A DNA stretch of 64,000 nt. Source: JAZDFC01 sp043808235. Lineage in GTDB: Bacteria; Bacteroidota; Ignavibacteria; Ignavibacteriales; Melioribacteraceae. Shown here in pieces: positions 17,871 through 26,044 of this stretch. Position numbers and translations under genes: made by a program. The DNA lies in assembly GCA_043808235.1 (NCBI GenBank), contig JAZDFC010000004.1, positions 276,029 through 340,028 on the forward strand, given 5' to 3'. The notes beneath the pieces were generated by a model. That model had not been told where the DNA came from, made no database searches, and saw only the letters and a list, made by a program, of their open reading frames with translations. Position 1 is the stretch's first letter. Every line of letters starts with the position of its first letter.

Positions 17871-19229
17871 ATGGGTATTGGTAAATTATTTGACATATCT
17901 CGAAGAAGCTTACTCACGTATCAAAAGGCGTTGACTGTAACTTCGAATAACATTGCGAATTCAAACAACGCTAATTATTCTAGACAAAAGGTATACCTTT
18001 CCACCGAGCAGCCCGATATGAATGCGGGCATATCATTTGGCAACGGTGTGAAAATAAGCGATGTACTTCGTGTACGTAATCAACTAACCGACACGCAAAT
18101 AAGGAGCTATAACGCAAAATCATTTAGTTCACAAAAAGACTCGGTAATATATGGGCACATCGAAACATTGCTTTCTGAGCCTTCGGAATTAGGTGTTTCC
18201 AATTTGATGAATACATTTTTTGATTCTTGGGAAGAACTCTCTACCGATCCTACATCTATTCAATTGAGAACAAATGTTGTTCAAAATGCGGATAAACTTT
18301 CCGGTAAGATCCAAAACATTTACGACGGTTTGATGGAATTACGGTCGGACACCCGAAGTGAAATTTTCAAGGCTGTAGATGAAGTCAACAATATTACTAC
18401 TCAGTTAAATACAATAAATAAACAAATCTACACTGCAAGCGTAACTAATAACTCCGCTAACGATTTTCTCGATCAAAGAGACGCATTATTAGAAAGATTG
18501 AGTCAATTAGTTAATGTAAATGTAACTATTGATGGCAATAATGTGGCAAGTGTTTCAATAGGTGGAGTATTTGCTGTTGATAGATTAAATGTTGTTAAGT
18601 TTAAGGCGAATGAAACCGGAAGCGGTATATCTATTGCAACAGAGGATGGCGCTGCATCGCCAACTTTGAATGGCGGTGAATTATACTCACTTCAAAATGC
18701 ACACAAAAATGTAATCCCCGGATATGTTAATGAATTAAATTCGGTTGTAACTCAACTCGTTGATAACGTTAATAGCGCGCACAGAAAAGGATACAGCAAT
18801 ACAGATCCGTCGGTAACAGGAATGGATTTCTTTGAAAGTTATCAATATGGATTGCTGACAATTAATGAGGATATTGTTGATGACCCAAAATTAATAGCAA
18901 TTTCTTCAGATGGAGCATCCGGCAACAACGAAATTGCATTGCAAATAGCGGGTTTGAGAAATGCAAAAATTAGCAATGGTTTGTCGATTGCAGAGATGTA
19001 TTCCAACTTTGTAGGAGACATTGGCAGTAACAAACAGTTTAGCGATGAAAACGCTTCGTCGTTTAATCTTGTGCTTACCCAGCTCGATATGCAGCGCACC
19101 GAAACATCCGGCGTATCGATCGACGAAGAAATGATTGATGTTCTAAAATACCAGCGTTCATATGACGCCTCGGCGAAACTTATAAAAGTTGCCGATGAAT
19201 TATTACAAACACTTTTACAAATGGTATAA
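17871..19229 (+). CDS. flgK: Flagellar hook-associated protein 1, FlgK
   Basis: FlgK is the first hook-filament junction protein. 452 residues with the typical N-terminus ('LFDISRRSLLTYQKALTVTSNNIANSNNANYSRQ' family block) and 'FFDSWEELSTDPTSIQLR', the conserved 'NDFLDQRDALLERLSQLVNV', and the C-terminal 'GVSIDEEMIDVLKYQRSYDASAKLI' helix of the axial-protein family. The start lies one base after the flgN stop. Full length. Confidence 0.94.
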   Translation: MGIGKLFDISRRSLLTYQKALTVTSNNIANSNNANYSRQKVYLSTEQPDMNAGISFGNGVKISDVLRVRNQLTDTQIRSYNAKSFSSQKDSVIYGHIETLLSEPSELGVSNLMNTFFDSWEELSTDPTSIQLRTNVVQNADKLSGKIQNIYDGLMELRSDTRSEIFKAVDEVNNITTQLNTINKQIYTASVTNNSANDFLDQRDALLERLSQLVNVNVTIDGNNVASVSIGGVFAVDRLNVVKFKANETGSGISIATEDGAASPTLNGGELYSLQNAHKNVIPGYVNELNSVVTQLVDNVNSAHRKGYSNTDPSVTGMDFFESYQYGLLTINEDIVDDPKLIAISSDGASGNNEIALQIAGLRNAKISNGLSIAEMYSNFVGDIGSNKQFSDENASSFNLVLTQLDMQRTETSGVSIDEEMIDVLKYQRSYDASAKLIKVADELLQTLLQMV

Positions 19230-19233
19230 TAAA

Positions 19234-20481
19234 ATGCGTATACCCGACAGAATGCTGCAAGGCTCTTTCCTTTCTAATCTAACATCTGTTAAGGAAAGCA
19301 TGAACAAGATTCAAGAAAAAATTGTAACGCGGAGCAAAGTAAACCGGCCTTCCGATAATCCCCTGGCTAATTCGAGGATTATGAGACTTAATTCTCAGAT
19401 TGAAAATTTGCAAACGTACAATTCGAATATTGAAAAAGGTCTTTCGAAAATTGAGAATACAATCACTTCGATGGACAATATTCATAACGAGGTTCAAAAT
19501 GTTTTAACGAATCTTACGAATGCAATGAATCCCTCGATAGGAGGAAATATTACAACCATAGGTAAAAGTGTTGAATTATCTTTGAAGTCTATTGTTGATC
19601 AAGCCAACGCAGAATTTAACGGCGAGTATCTTTTTGGTGGAACGGATTTTTCGTCGGAACCGTATTCTTACGCAACCGATGGCAGCGGAATACAGAGAAA
19701 CATTGAAGATTTGAGCGGTGAACATAAAATAAGATTAACGAATAATGTCTTTCAAAAAATAAATATGAGCGGCAGGGATTTGTTTCAGCCTGTTCTAAAT
19801 TTAGGCGGTAATGTTGATTCGACCGGAGGTGTCGGTTCTTCTCAATCAACCACAGAAGATGTATGGGATGCTGACGGTAATAAATACACAGCTACCGTTA
19901 CTTATACAATGACGGCAGCGAATACTTATGATATGGAAATATCCGTAACTGATTCAACATCGGCAGAAATTTACAATGATACAAAGGAACTGCTTTTCAA
20001 TGCTACTTCGGGCGAATTGGAATCCATTGACGGAGGCGACCCGGATGATATTAGAATTCAAATTTCTGCAAACAAAATCGACTTTCTTCTAAACACTGAT
20101 TCGGTTCTTGAAAATGATTCTACATCAGTCTTACGATCGGATCTTAACCAGAAAGCAGATATTTTTAACACGTTGTTTTCGATTAAAGAGAAGTTGCTTG
20201 CCGGAGAACTCCCGACCGCCGATCAGGTTGAAATTTTAAAGAACTTTGATTCGCACGTTCTTAATAAAATGAGTGAAATGGGCAATATTCAAAATAGATT
20301 AACAGACACACAGGATATGCTAACAACCCAGGATTCCGAATTGCAAAATCTTCTTTCATCTGAAAAAGATGTTGACGTTGCTAAAGCTGTTATCGAAATG
20401 CAGAACTATGATTATAGCCTTCAAATGGCTTATAAAATCTCTGCGATGATTTTACCAAAATCGCTATTGGAATTTTTATGA
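19234..20481 (+). CDS. flgL: Flagellar hook-associated protein 3, FlgL
   Basis: FlgL is the second junction protein, related to flagellin. 415 residues from ATG 19234, five bases after the flgK stop; an in-frame ATG at 19189 lies inside flgK and encodes non-homologous residues. The N-terminal domain ('VTRSKVNRPSDNPLANSRIMRLNSQI') and C-terminal helix ('EKDVDVAKAVIEMQNYDYSLQMAYKISAMI') are typical. A central insertion of about 150 residues with an acidic, Thr/Ser-rich beta region makes it longer than enteric FlgL. The stop overlaps motA by four bases. Confidence 0.92.
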   Translation: MRIPDRMLQGSFLSNLTSVKESMNKIQEKIVTRSKVNRPSDNPLANSRIMRLNSQIENLQTYNSNIEKGLSKIENTITSMDNIHNEVQNVLTNLTNAMNPSIGGNITTIGKSVELSLKSIVDQANAEFNGEYLFGGTDFSSEPYSYATDGSGIQRNIEDLSGEHKIRLTNNVFQKINMSGRDLFQPVLNLGGNVDSTGGVGSSQSTTEDVWDADGNKYTATVTYTMTAANTYDMEISVTDSTSAEIYNDTKELLFNATSGELESIDGGDPDDIRIQISANKIDFLLNTDSVLENDSTSVLRSDLNQKADIFNTLFSIKEKLLAGELPTADQVEILKNFDSHVLNKMSEMGNIQNRLTDTQDMLTTQDSELQNLLSSEKDVDVAKAVIEMQNYDYSLQMAYKISAMILPKSLLEFL

Positions 20482-21257
20482 AATTAAAAGTCGGTAGTAT
20501 TCATGGATTAATATTAGGTCTTGTTGCGATCTTTGGCGCCTTTTTTATTGAAGGCGGATCTGTAAAAGCGCTATTTATGTGGCCGGCAATTTTGATAGTT
20601 TTCGGCGGTACATTCGGCGCTGTAATTATTGGATTTGGTTCCGAAAAATTCATGAGGATCTTTCCACTGATAAAGATGGCCTACTCTCCAAAGAAATACA
20701 ATGCAAAAGATTTAATAAATTCAATGGTAGAAATTGCAATTAAAGGTAGAAAGTTTGGATTATTGGCAGCCGAAAAAGATTTAGTAAAATTAGAACATCC
20801 TTTCAGTCAAAAAATGATACGGCTTATCCTCGATGGGATGAGCATTGATACAATAGAGAATATTGCCGCAACCGAAATGAAAGCAATGCAGGACAGGCAT
20901 TATTCTAATATTTTTATTTTTACAAAAATGGGCGGTTACGCTCCAACAATGGGAATTATTGGTACAGTAATGGGTTTAATAATGACTCTTGCCAATGCCG
21001 GTAACGATCCCAACATTTTAATTCACAATATAGCATCAGCATTTATAGCAACACTATGGGGAATATTAAGCGCAAATCTTCTGTGGTTGCCGGTAGCCGA
21101 CAAACTAAAACAATGTCACCTCGAAGAAAAACATATTTTGGAAGTATCTTTCGAGGGAGCGCTGGCGATCCAGAGTGGGGAGATACCGACAGTGATCAAA
21201 TCGAGATTGATGAGTATGCTTCCACAGAAAGAACAAGCAGAAATTTTAGCCGCATAG
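20478..21257 (+). CDS. motA: Flagellar stator protein MotA/PomA type, first set
   Basis: MotA forms the pentameric stator ring around MotB and couples ion flow to rotation. 259 residues with four membrane helices (about 8-28, 34-54, 150-172, 184-203) and a cytoplasmic loop between helices 2 and 3. The conserved 'YAPTMGIIGTVMGLI' with its proline precedes helix 3. The length (about 255) is closer to the PomA/Bacillus MotA type than to the 295-residue E. coli type found later in the window. Which ion is used cannot be stated from sequence alone. Confidence 0.9.
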   Translation: MKLKVGSIHGLILGLVAIFGAFFIEGGSVKALFMWPAILIVFGGTFGAVIIGFGSEKFMRIFPLIKMAYSPKKYNAKDLINSMVEIAIKGRKFGLLAAEKDLVKLEHPFSQKMIRLILDGMSIDTIENIAATEMKAMQDRHYSNIFIFTKMGGYAPTMGIIGTVMGLIMTLANAGNDPNILIHNIASAFIATLWGILSANLLWLPVADKLKQCHLEEKHILEVSFEGALAIQSGEIPTVIKSRLMSMLPQKEQAEILAA

Positions 21258-21937
21258 AAAGCAACGATTCTTTATTTTCGGAAGAGACAGAAAAAGATCG
21301 TTACTTAATAACTTATGCCGATTTAATTACACTTTTGCTTGGCCTTTTTATATTATTATACGCAATTTCGAGTATAGATGTAAAAAAATATGAGAACTTG
21401 ATCTCCGTGATGGGAAATGTATTCGGTACAACCGAAAAAATTATTGGTTTTGATACAACTCCAACGGGTGTGAATGAAAAAATTCCCGTTGTAAAAACTT
21501 TAAAGCAGCAATTGCAGGATGTAATACAGGAAAACGGGTATGGTAAAGTTGTTCGATTAACTGAAAACGAAAGAGGAATAACAATTAGCATTCTTGATGA
21601 AATATTATTCCCGTCCGGAAGCGCCGATTTGAATGAGCCTTCAAAAGAAATTTTAAAAAACATCGCGAATATCATCCGCGAATTGCCGAATGATATAAGG
21701 ATAGAGGGGCACACAGATAATTTACCTATCAGCTCGTCGGCATATCCGTCCAACTGGCATTTATCAGTTGCGCGAGCCACAAACACAGCCTTTCATCTAA
21801 TGTTGAATGAGGGAATCTTGCAGGATAAAGTTTCGATTGTAGGTTATTCGGAATTTCAACCTGTTGCATCGAATGAAACTGAAGAAGGAAGGGCGCAAAA
21901 TAGAAGAGTAGATTTAGTAATTTTAAAACAATATTAA
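21113..21937 (+). CDS. motB: Flagellar stator protein MotB type, first set
   Basis: MotB anchors the stator to peptidoglycan and carries the ion-binding aspartate. From ATG 21113 it is 274 residues. The plug/membrane block 'DRYLITYADLITLLLGLFILLYAIS' has the essential Asp, and the OmpA-like domain has 'GHTDNLPI' and 'SNWHLSVARATNTAFHL'. The start is uncertain: the in-frame ATGs (21056, 21113) lie inside motA, giving a 145-base or longer overlap, and I see no ATG, GTG or TTG in frame between 21116 and the start of homology. A non-standard start (ATT/ATA near 21230-21260) is the alternative. Confidence 0.88.
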   Translation: MSPRRKTYFGSIFRGSAGDPEWGDTDSDQIEIDEYASTERTSRNFSRIESNDSLFSEETEKDRYLITYADLITLLLGLFILLYAISSIDVKKYENLISVMGNVFGTTEKIIGFDTTPTGVNEKIPVVKTLKQQLQDVIQENGYGKVVRLTENERGITISILDEILFPSGSADLNEPSKEILKNIANIIRELPNDIRIEGHTDNLPISSSAYPSNWHLSVARATNTAFHLMLNEGILQDKVSIVGYSEFQPVASNETEEGRAQNRRVDLVILKQY

Positions 21938-21946
21938 GTGAACGCT

Positions 21947-22330
21947 ATGAAAATCAAAAATGAACAATTCGGTGAATTCGAGTTCAGTGAAGATCTGTTG
22001 ATCAGTTTCAACGAGGGTCTCCTCGGATTTGAAGAATTCAAAAAGTATTTATTAATCACCGAAGAAAACGGTATATTTTATTGGTTAACCTCGGTTGATG
22101 AGCCGGAGATTGTTTTCCCGTTATTTCCAATTCGCTCCTTACAGGACAATTTCCCCATGGAAAAAGAAATGGAACCATTCGGGATTGTAAGACTCGATAA
22201 AAACCCCGGTGATATTACAATTAATTTAAAAGCCCCGGTTTATCTTGATCAGAACACAAAAACCGGAATGCAGAAAATCATTGACTCGGATGAATATCCA
22301 GTCAGTTATAAATTATTTATTCAAAACTAA
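21947..22330 (+). CDS. fliW: Flagellar assembly factor FliW
   Basis: FliW binds CsrA and releases flagellin mRNA from CsrA repression when flagellin is low in the cell (FliW-CsrA-Hag partner switch, known from Bacillus and Campylobacter). 127 residues from ATG 21947; GTG 21938 is an alternative that adds three residues. Conserved features: 'FNEGLLGFEEFKKYLLI', 'WLTSVDEPEIVFPL' and 'NLKAPVYLDQNTKTGMQ'. csrA follows 14 bases downstream, the usual pairing. Confidence 0.94.
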   Translation: MKIKNEQFGEFEFSEDLLISFNEGLLGFEEFKKYLLITEENGIFYWLTSVDEPEIVFPLFPIRSLQDNFPMEKEMEPFGIVRLDKNPGDITINLKAPVYLDQNTKTGMQKIIDSDEYPVSYKLFIQN

Positions 22331-22344
22331 AATAGAATAATACC

Positions 22345-22617
22345 ATGCTCGTACTCTCAAGAAAAGAAAAGGAAAAAATCCGACTTGGCTCAAATATCGT
22401 AATCTCTATTTTGATGATCTCGGAAAACCAGGTTAAAATAGGCATCGAGGCTCCCGGTGATGTAAAAATTTTGCGGGAAGAACTTTATGCCGATGTAACG
22501 AGACACAGTATCGAAGCCAAAGACAAAAGCAAGGAAAAACCGCCTGTCGATTTTTCTGCATTATCAATCAATAAATTGAACGTTATTAAAGATGCAGACA
22601 GCAAAAAAGAAAATTAA
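22345..22617 (+). CDS. csrA: Carbon storage/translational regulator CsrA
   Basis: CsrA is a dimeric RNA-binding protein that represses translation by binding GGA motifs near start codons. The first 50 residues are typical ('MLVLSRKEKEKIRLGSNI', 'VKIGIEAPGDVKILREEL') with the conserved N-terminal strand and the 'REE' segment. At 90 residues it is longer than the 60-75 usual; the extra C-terminal tail is polar and lysine-rich. The 3' end overlaps the following receiver gene by 26 bases. Confidence 0.95.
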   Translation: MLVLSRKEKEKIRLGSNIVISILMISENQVKIGIEAPGDVKILREELYADVTRHSIEAKDKSKEKPPVDFSALSINKLNVIKDADSKKEN

Positions 22618-23317
22618 AGTTGTTGTAGTCGATGATTCGAATGTGATTCTTCATTCGTTAAAAACCTTTTTGGAAGATTACGATTTTGATGTTCTCACAT
22701 GCTTCGATGGTCTCGAAGGAATTCAAAAGACAGCGGAATTTTTGCCTGATCTGATTTTCCTCGATCTTCTAATGCCGAACTTTGACGGTATTAAAATGCT
22801 GCAGGTAAAAAAAGTATTAAAGGACATTAAAGACATACCTGTTGTTGTTATCAGCGCTAACACCAACCGTAAAAATGTTCTTGCTGCAATGGAAGCCGGG
22901 GCGAATAAAGTTATTTCGAAACCTTTGCAAAAAGAAGTTATTATAAAAGTTGTGGATGAACTGCTTGGCGGGCAGCATTTCAGTAAAAAAGAAGAGAACA
23001 AAAAACTTTCGGATTACGACAACAGGGAATTGAAAAACCAGCTTGTGAAATTTTTCATCGATTCTTTCGATAATAAAGAGAAGATGATGAAAGAAGCTAT
23101 AAACTTGCAGAACGAAGATTTACTCAAAATGGTTGTGCACGAAATAAAAGGCGCTGGCGGAACTATGGGACACAACGAACTTACCGAATTGAGCAAGGAG
23201 ATTGAGGATAAAAAAATTAATACGCCTACCGATTGGGTATTTGTTGAGCTGAAGTGTGATCAAATTTCTCAAAAAGTTAGACAAATAAAAGACGAACAAA
23301 AATTAAGCGGTATGTAA
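22592..23317 (+). CDS. Response regulator with receiver and C-terminal Hpt-like domain
   Basis: 241 residues. Receiver domain about residues 8-125: acidic 'VVDDS', phosphoacceptor Asp in 'LIFLDLLMPNFDG', and 'VVISANTNR' and 'KVISKPLQ' (Thr/Ser- and Lys-position residues). Residues about 145-235 form a helical bundle with 'MVVHEIKGAGGTMGHNEL', matching the H-x-x-K-G-x core of histidine phosphotransfer domains. The gene therefore joins a receiver and a phosphotransfer module in one polypeptide. Neither a CheY switch target nor a DNA-binding domain is present. It lies between csrA and the second stator pair. Confidence 0.82.
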   Translation: MQTAKKKIKVVVVDDSNVILHSLKTFLEDYDFDVLTCFDGLEGIQKTAEFLPDLIFLDLLMPNFDGIKMLQVKKVLKDIKDIPVVVISANTNRKNVLAAMEAGANKVISKPLQKEVIIKVVDELLGGQHFSKKEENKKLSDYDNRELKNQLVKFFIDSFDNKEKMMKEAINLQNEDLLKMVVHEIKGAGGTMGHNELTELSKEIEDKKINTPTDWVFVELKCDQISQKVRQIKDEQKLSGM

Positions 23318-23318
23318 A

Positions 23319-24176
23319 ATGTTTATTATTATTGGTGCAGTAGTTGTGTTGGCGAGCTTACTTATCGGCTTTTCTATGGCTGGTGGAAATCCAGTTCTCC
23401 TAATTCAGATATCGGAGTTTGTCGTAATTATCGGTGCGGCTGTTGGAGGTCTCATGATATCGGCGCCGTTATCTACTTTAAAGAAAACTATTGGTGCAAT
23501 TCCCAAAGCCATTGGAGCCAAACACGATAGTAAGAAAGATTATCTCGAATTGTTAAAAGCATTTTATGATTTATTTTTATTGGCGCAGAGGGATGGGCTA
23601 TTGGCAATCGAAAAGCATATTGAGAAACCTGAAGAGAGCGATATTCTTTCGAAGAATAAAAAGTTCCTCGCGAATAAAGTTGCAAAAACTTATTTCTGCG
23701 ACACACTTAAAGTTATGCTTTCCGGCGGGGTCCCTCCGCATGAAATTGAATCGTTGATGGATACCGAAATTGAAACATTTGAGATGGAATCAAAACCGAT
23801 CGCAACATTAATTCAAAAAATGAGTGATTCATTCCCCGGTTTGGGTATCGTTGCAGCCGTTCTCGGAATCATTGTTACGATGGGTAGTATTAACGAAGGC
23901 GCCGAAGCAGTAGGGCATCACGTTGCAGCAGCTCTTGTAGGTACATTCCTTGGTGTTTTACTAGCTTATGGATTTGTTGGTCCCTTAGCTACCAACATAG
24001 AGCATATGTTTGAAAATGAAGTTAGATACCTTGAAACTATTAAAGTTGCGGTTGTGGCTTATGCCAAAGGCAATCCTCCTATTGTTGCAGTTGAAATTGC
24101 TCGAAGAACAGTATTCTCTGATGAACGGCCATCGTTCGCCGAACTTGAAAATTACTTGAGGGGTAAAAACGAATAA
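23319..24176 (+). CDS. motA: Flagellar stator protein MotA, second set (E. coli type)
   Basis: 285 residues with four membrane helices. The N-terminus ('FIIIGAVVVLASLLIGFSMAGG' and 'LIQISEFVVIIGAAVGGLMI') and length resemble E. coli MotA (295 residues), unlike the shorter first MotA of this window. The conserved 'SDSFPGLGIVAAVLGIIVTMGSI' contains the proline before helix 3, and a charged cytoplasmic loop precedes it. The stop overlaps the motB start by one base. A second, different stator set suggests stator exchange or a second ion specificity. Confidence 0.92.
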   Translation: MFIIIGAVVVLASLLIGFSMAGGNPVLLIQISEFVVIIGAAVGGLMISAPLSTLKKTIGAIPKAIGAKHDSKKDYLELLKAFYDLFLLAQRDGLLAIEKHIEKPEESDILSKNKKFLANKVAKTYFCDTLKVMLSGGVPPHEIESLMDTEIETFEMESKPIATLIQKMSDSFPGLGIVAAVLGIIVTMGSINEGAEAVGHHVAAALVGTFLGVLLAYGFVGPLATNIEHMFENEVRYLETIKVAVVAYAKGNPPIVAVEIARRTVFSDERPSFAELENYLRGKNE

Positions 24177-24949
24177 TGGCTGAGAACGGCTCCGAACAAA
24201 TAATAATTAAAAAAGCGAAAAAAGGTCATGGCGGTCACCATGGCGGGGCATGGAAAGTTGCCTATGCCGATTTTGTTACAGCGATGATGGCATTGTTTAT
24301 TGTATTATGGGTGCTGGGTCAAAGTGAGGAAGTAAAACAAGCCGTATCCAGTTATTTTACTAATCCAACCGGCATTGGTGTCGGGCAAGGTAAAAGTATC
24401 GTTCCTAATGGGCAACCATCAAATAACAGCATCGAACCAAGCATTTTGAATAGCATGCAAATGAAGGAGATGGAAAAGCAACAGTTAAAAAAGATGGGGA
24501 ATGATATAATTAGTAAATTGAAAGAAAGCCAGGAATTCCAAACCATTGTTGAGCAAATAGACATGCAAATGGTGGATGAAGGATTGCGTATTGAGATTAT
24601 GGATACTGAAGAGGATTATTTTTTCGACTCGGGGACAGCTCAATTAAAACCTTCGGCTGTTAGGCTTCTCGAAACTATCGGCAGACAATTATCTTCTTTA
24701 AATAATAAAATTGTACTCGAAGGACACACAGATTCGCGTGCTTACCCGGGCGATGGAAGCGGATATACAAACTATGAATTGAGCTGCGACCGTGCGAATG
24801 CAGCCCGTAGAGCTGTTGTAATTGGCGGCGTTAGCGAAGATCAGTTAGATGAAGTTAGGGGATACGCAGATAACCGGTTGAGAAACCTTACAGATCCGTA
24901 TGATACGGTGAACAGAAGAATCAGTATTATCGTTAAATACAAAAATTAG
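24176..24949 (+). CDS. motB: Flagellar stator protein MotB, second set (E. coli type)
   Basis: 257 residues. The basic, Gly/His-rich start ('KKAKKGHGGHHGGAWKVAYADFVTAMMALFIVLWVLG') is typical of E. coli-type MotB and carries the ion-binding Asp in 'YADF'. The OmpA-like peptidoglycan-binding domain covers about residues 135-257, with 'FFDSGTAQLKPS' and 'LEGHTDSRAY'. It pairs with the preceding motA copy. Confidence 0.93.
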   Translation: MAENGSEQIIIKKAKKGHGGHHGGAWKVAYADFVTAMMALFIVLWVLGQSEEVKQAVSSYFTNPTGIGVGQGKSIVPNGQPSNNSIEPSILNSMQMKEMEKQQLKKMGNDIISKLKESQEFQTIVEQIDMQMVDEGLRIEIMDTEEDYFFDSGTAQLKPSAVRLLETIGRQLSSLNNKIVLEGHTDSRAYPGDGSGYTNYELSCDRANAARRAVVIGGVSEDQLDEVRGYADNRLRNLTDPYDTVNRRISIIVKYKN

Positions 24950-24952
24950 ATT

Positions 24953-25333
24953 ATGGCAAAGAAAATCCTAATCGTTGAAGACGATCCGTTTACAAAACAT
25001 TTTTATACGCATCTATTCGCGCGTACAAAATACGATATTTTTCAAACGGAAAAGGAAGATGAAATATTCAGCTATCTTAATGAGGACGATTTAACTCTCA
25101 TAATTCTCGATATCAATCTCCGGAACACATCTTTAAACGGTCAGAAAACTAACGGTGTCGAGTTATCGAGATATATAAAAAAGAGCAAAGAACATTCGCA
25201 TATACCGGTTTTATTAATAACGGCTTACAATAATAAAAATTATTTTGAAGAAAGCCTTGCCGATGATTTTATAATAAAACCTATAACGGATTTTAATGAT
25301 TTGCTTGCCAAAATTGACAACTTATCGATGTAG
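24953..25333 (+). CDS. Single-domain response regulator
   Basis: 126 residues, one receiver domain and nothing else. Visible are acidic 'LIVEDDPFTKHFY', phosphoacceptor Asp in 'LIILDINLRNTS', 'PVLLITAYNN' and 'DFIIKPITDF'. The loop after the Asp is longer than in CheY ('NTSLNGQKTNGVELSRYI'). It starts three bases after motB and is followed three bases later by a second receiver gene. CheY-like motor control is possible but unproven. Confidence 0.85.
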   Translation: MAKKILIVEDDPFTKHFYTHLFARTKYDIFQTEKEDEIFSYLNEDDLTLIILDINLRNTSLNGQKTNGVELSRYIKKSKEHSHIPVLLITAYNNKNYFEESLADDFIIKPITDFNDLLAKIDNLSM

Positions 25334-25336
25334 ATT

Positions 25337-25993
25337 ATGGAAGAAGACCGAATATTAATTGTGGAAGATGAGGAGGATACGCGGTTTATCCTCGAAAGAT
25401 TGTTGAAGAAAAACAATTACAATGTAAAAACTGCCGCAAACGGTATAGAAGCATTGGAGCTCCTCGATGTTTTTATACCCAAGGTTATTGTTGCAGATTG
25501 GACGATGCCGCAAATGGATGGATTACAATTATGTAATATCATCAAAGAAAAAGAAAAATATAAGCTCATCTACTTTATTGTACTAACTGCACGCGCTTCT
25601 TTAAAAGACAGAGTTACCGGACTTGATTACGGCGCGGACGATTTTTTAGTTAAGCCGGTAGAAAACCAGGAACTGCTTGCGAGGATCCGCTCAGGCACCA
25701 GGATCCACAACCTTCAAAATGAATTGAAAGGAATAGAACACGATAAAGCTGTTATCGAAATGGCCGCTACAATCGGGCATCAGATCAATAATCCCTTGAG
25801 CAGTCTTATAATGACTATTGATAGTTTAAAAACCGAACTTGATGAAAACCTCCGTAAGAAACACACTGAAGATTTCGATTTGATTGACCAGGCAATTGAA
25901 AGGATACAAAAATTTGTTGAGGCATTAAAGCAAATCCGCAATCCGGAGGTAATGAATTATGCTCTCGGCAATAAAATGTTAAAAATCGATTAA
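25337..25993 (+). CDS. Receiver domain fused to a lone HisKA (DHp) domain, no ATPase domain
   Basis: 218 residues. Receiver domain about 5-120 ('LIVEDEEDTRFIL', Asp in 'VIVADWTMPQMDGLQL', 'FIVLTARAS', 'DFLVKPVEN'). Then a helical region containing 'IEMAATIGHQINNPLSSLIMTIDSLK', an H-box with histidine and the N-N-P-L pattern of HisKA domains. The protein ends about 60 residues later, with a stop at 25991-25993, so there is no CA (HATPase) domain. Either this is a phosphorelay/dimerisation protein or a truncated hybrid kinase. The next gene starts 51 bases downstream and shows no HATPase motifs. Confidence 0.8.
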   Translation: MEEDRILIVEDEEDTRFILERLLKKNNYNVKTAANGIEALELLDVFIPKVIVADWTMPQMDGLQLCNIIKEKEKYKLIYFIVLTARASLKDRVTGLDYGADDFLVKPVENQELLARIRSGTRIHNLQNELKGIEHDKAVIEMAATIGHQINNPLSSLIMTIDSLKTELDENLRKKHTEDFDLIDQAIERIQKFVEALKQIRNPEVMNYALGNKMLKID

Positions 25994-26044
25994 TCCCACT
26001 AAAATATTTAGGATTTCTTTCGATAGTATATCGAGGAAATATAT

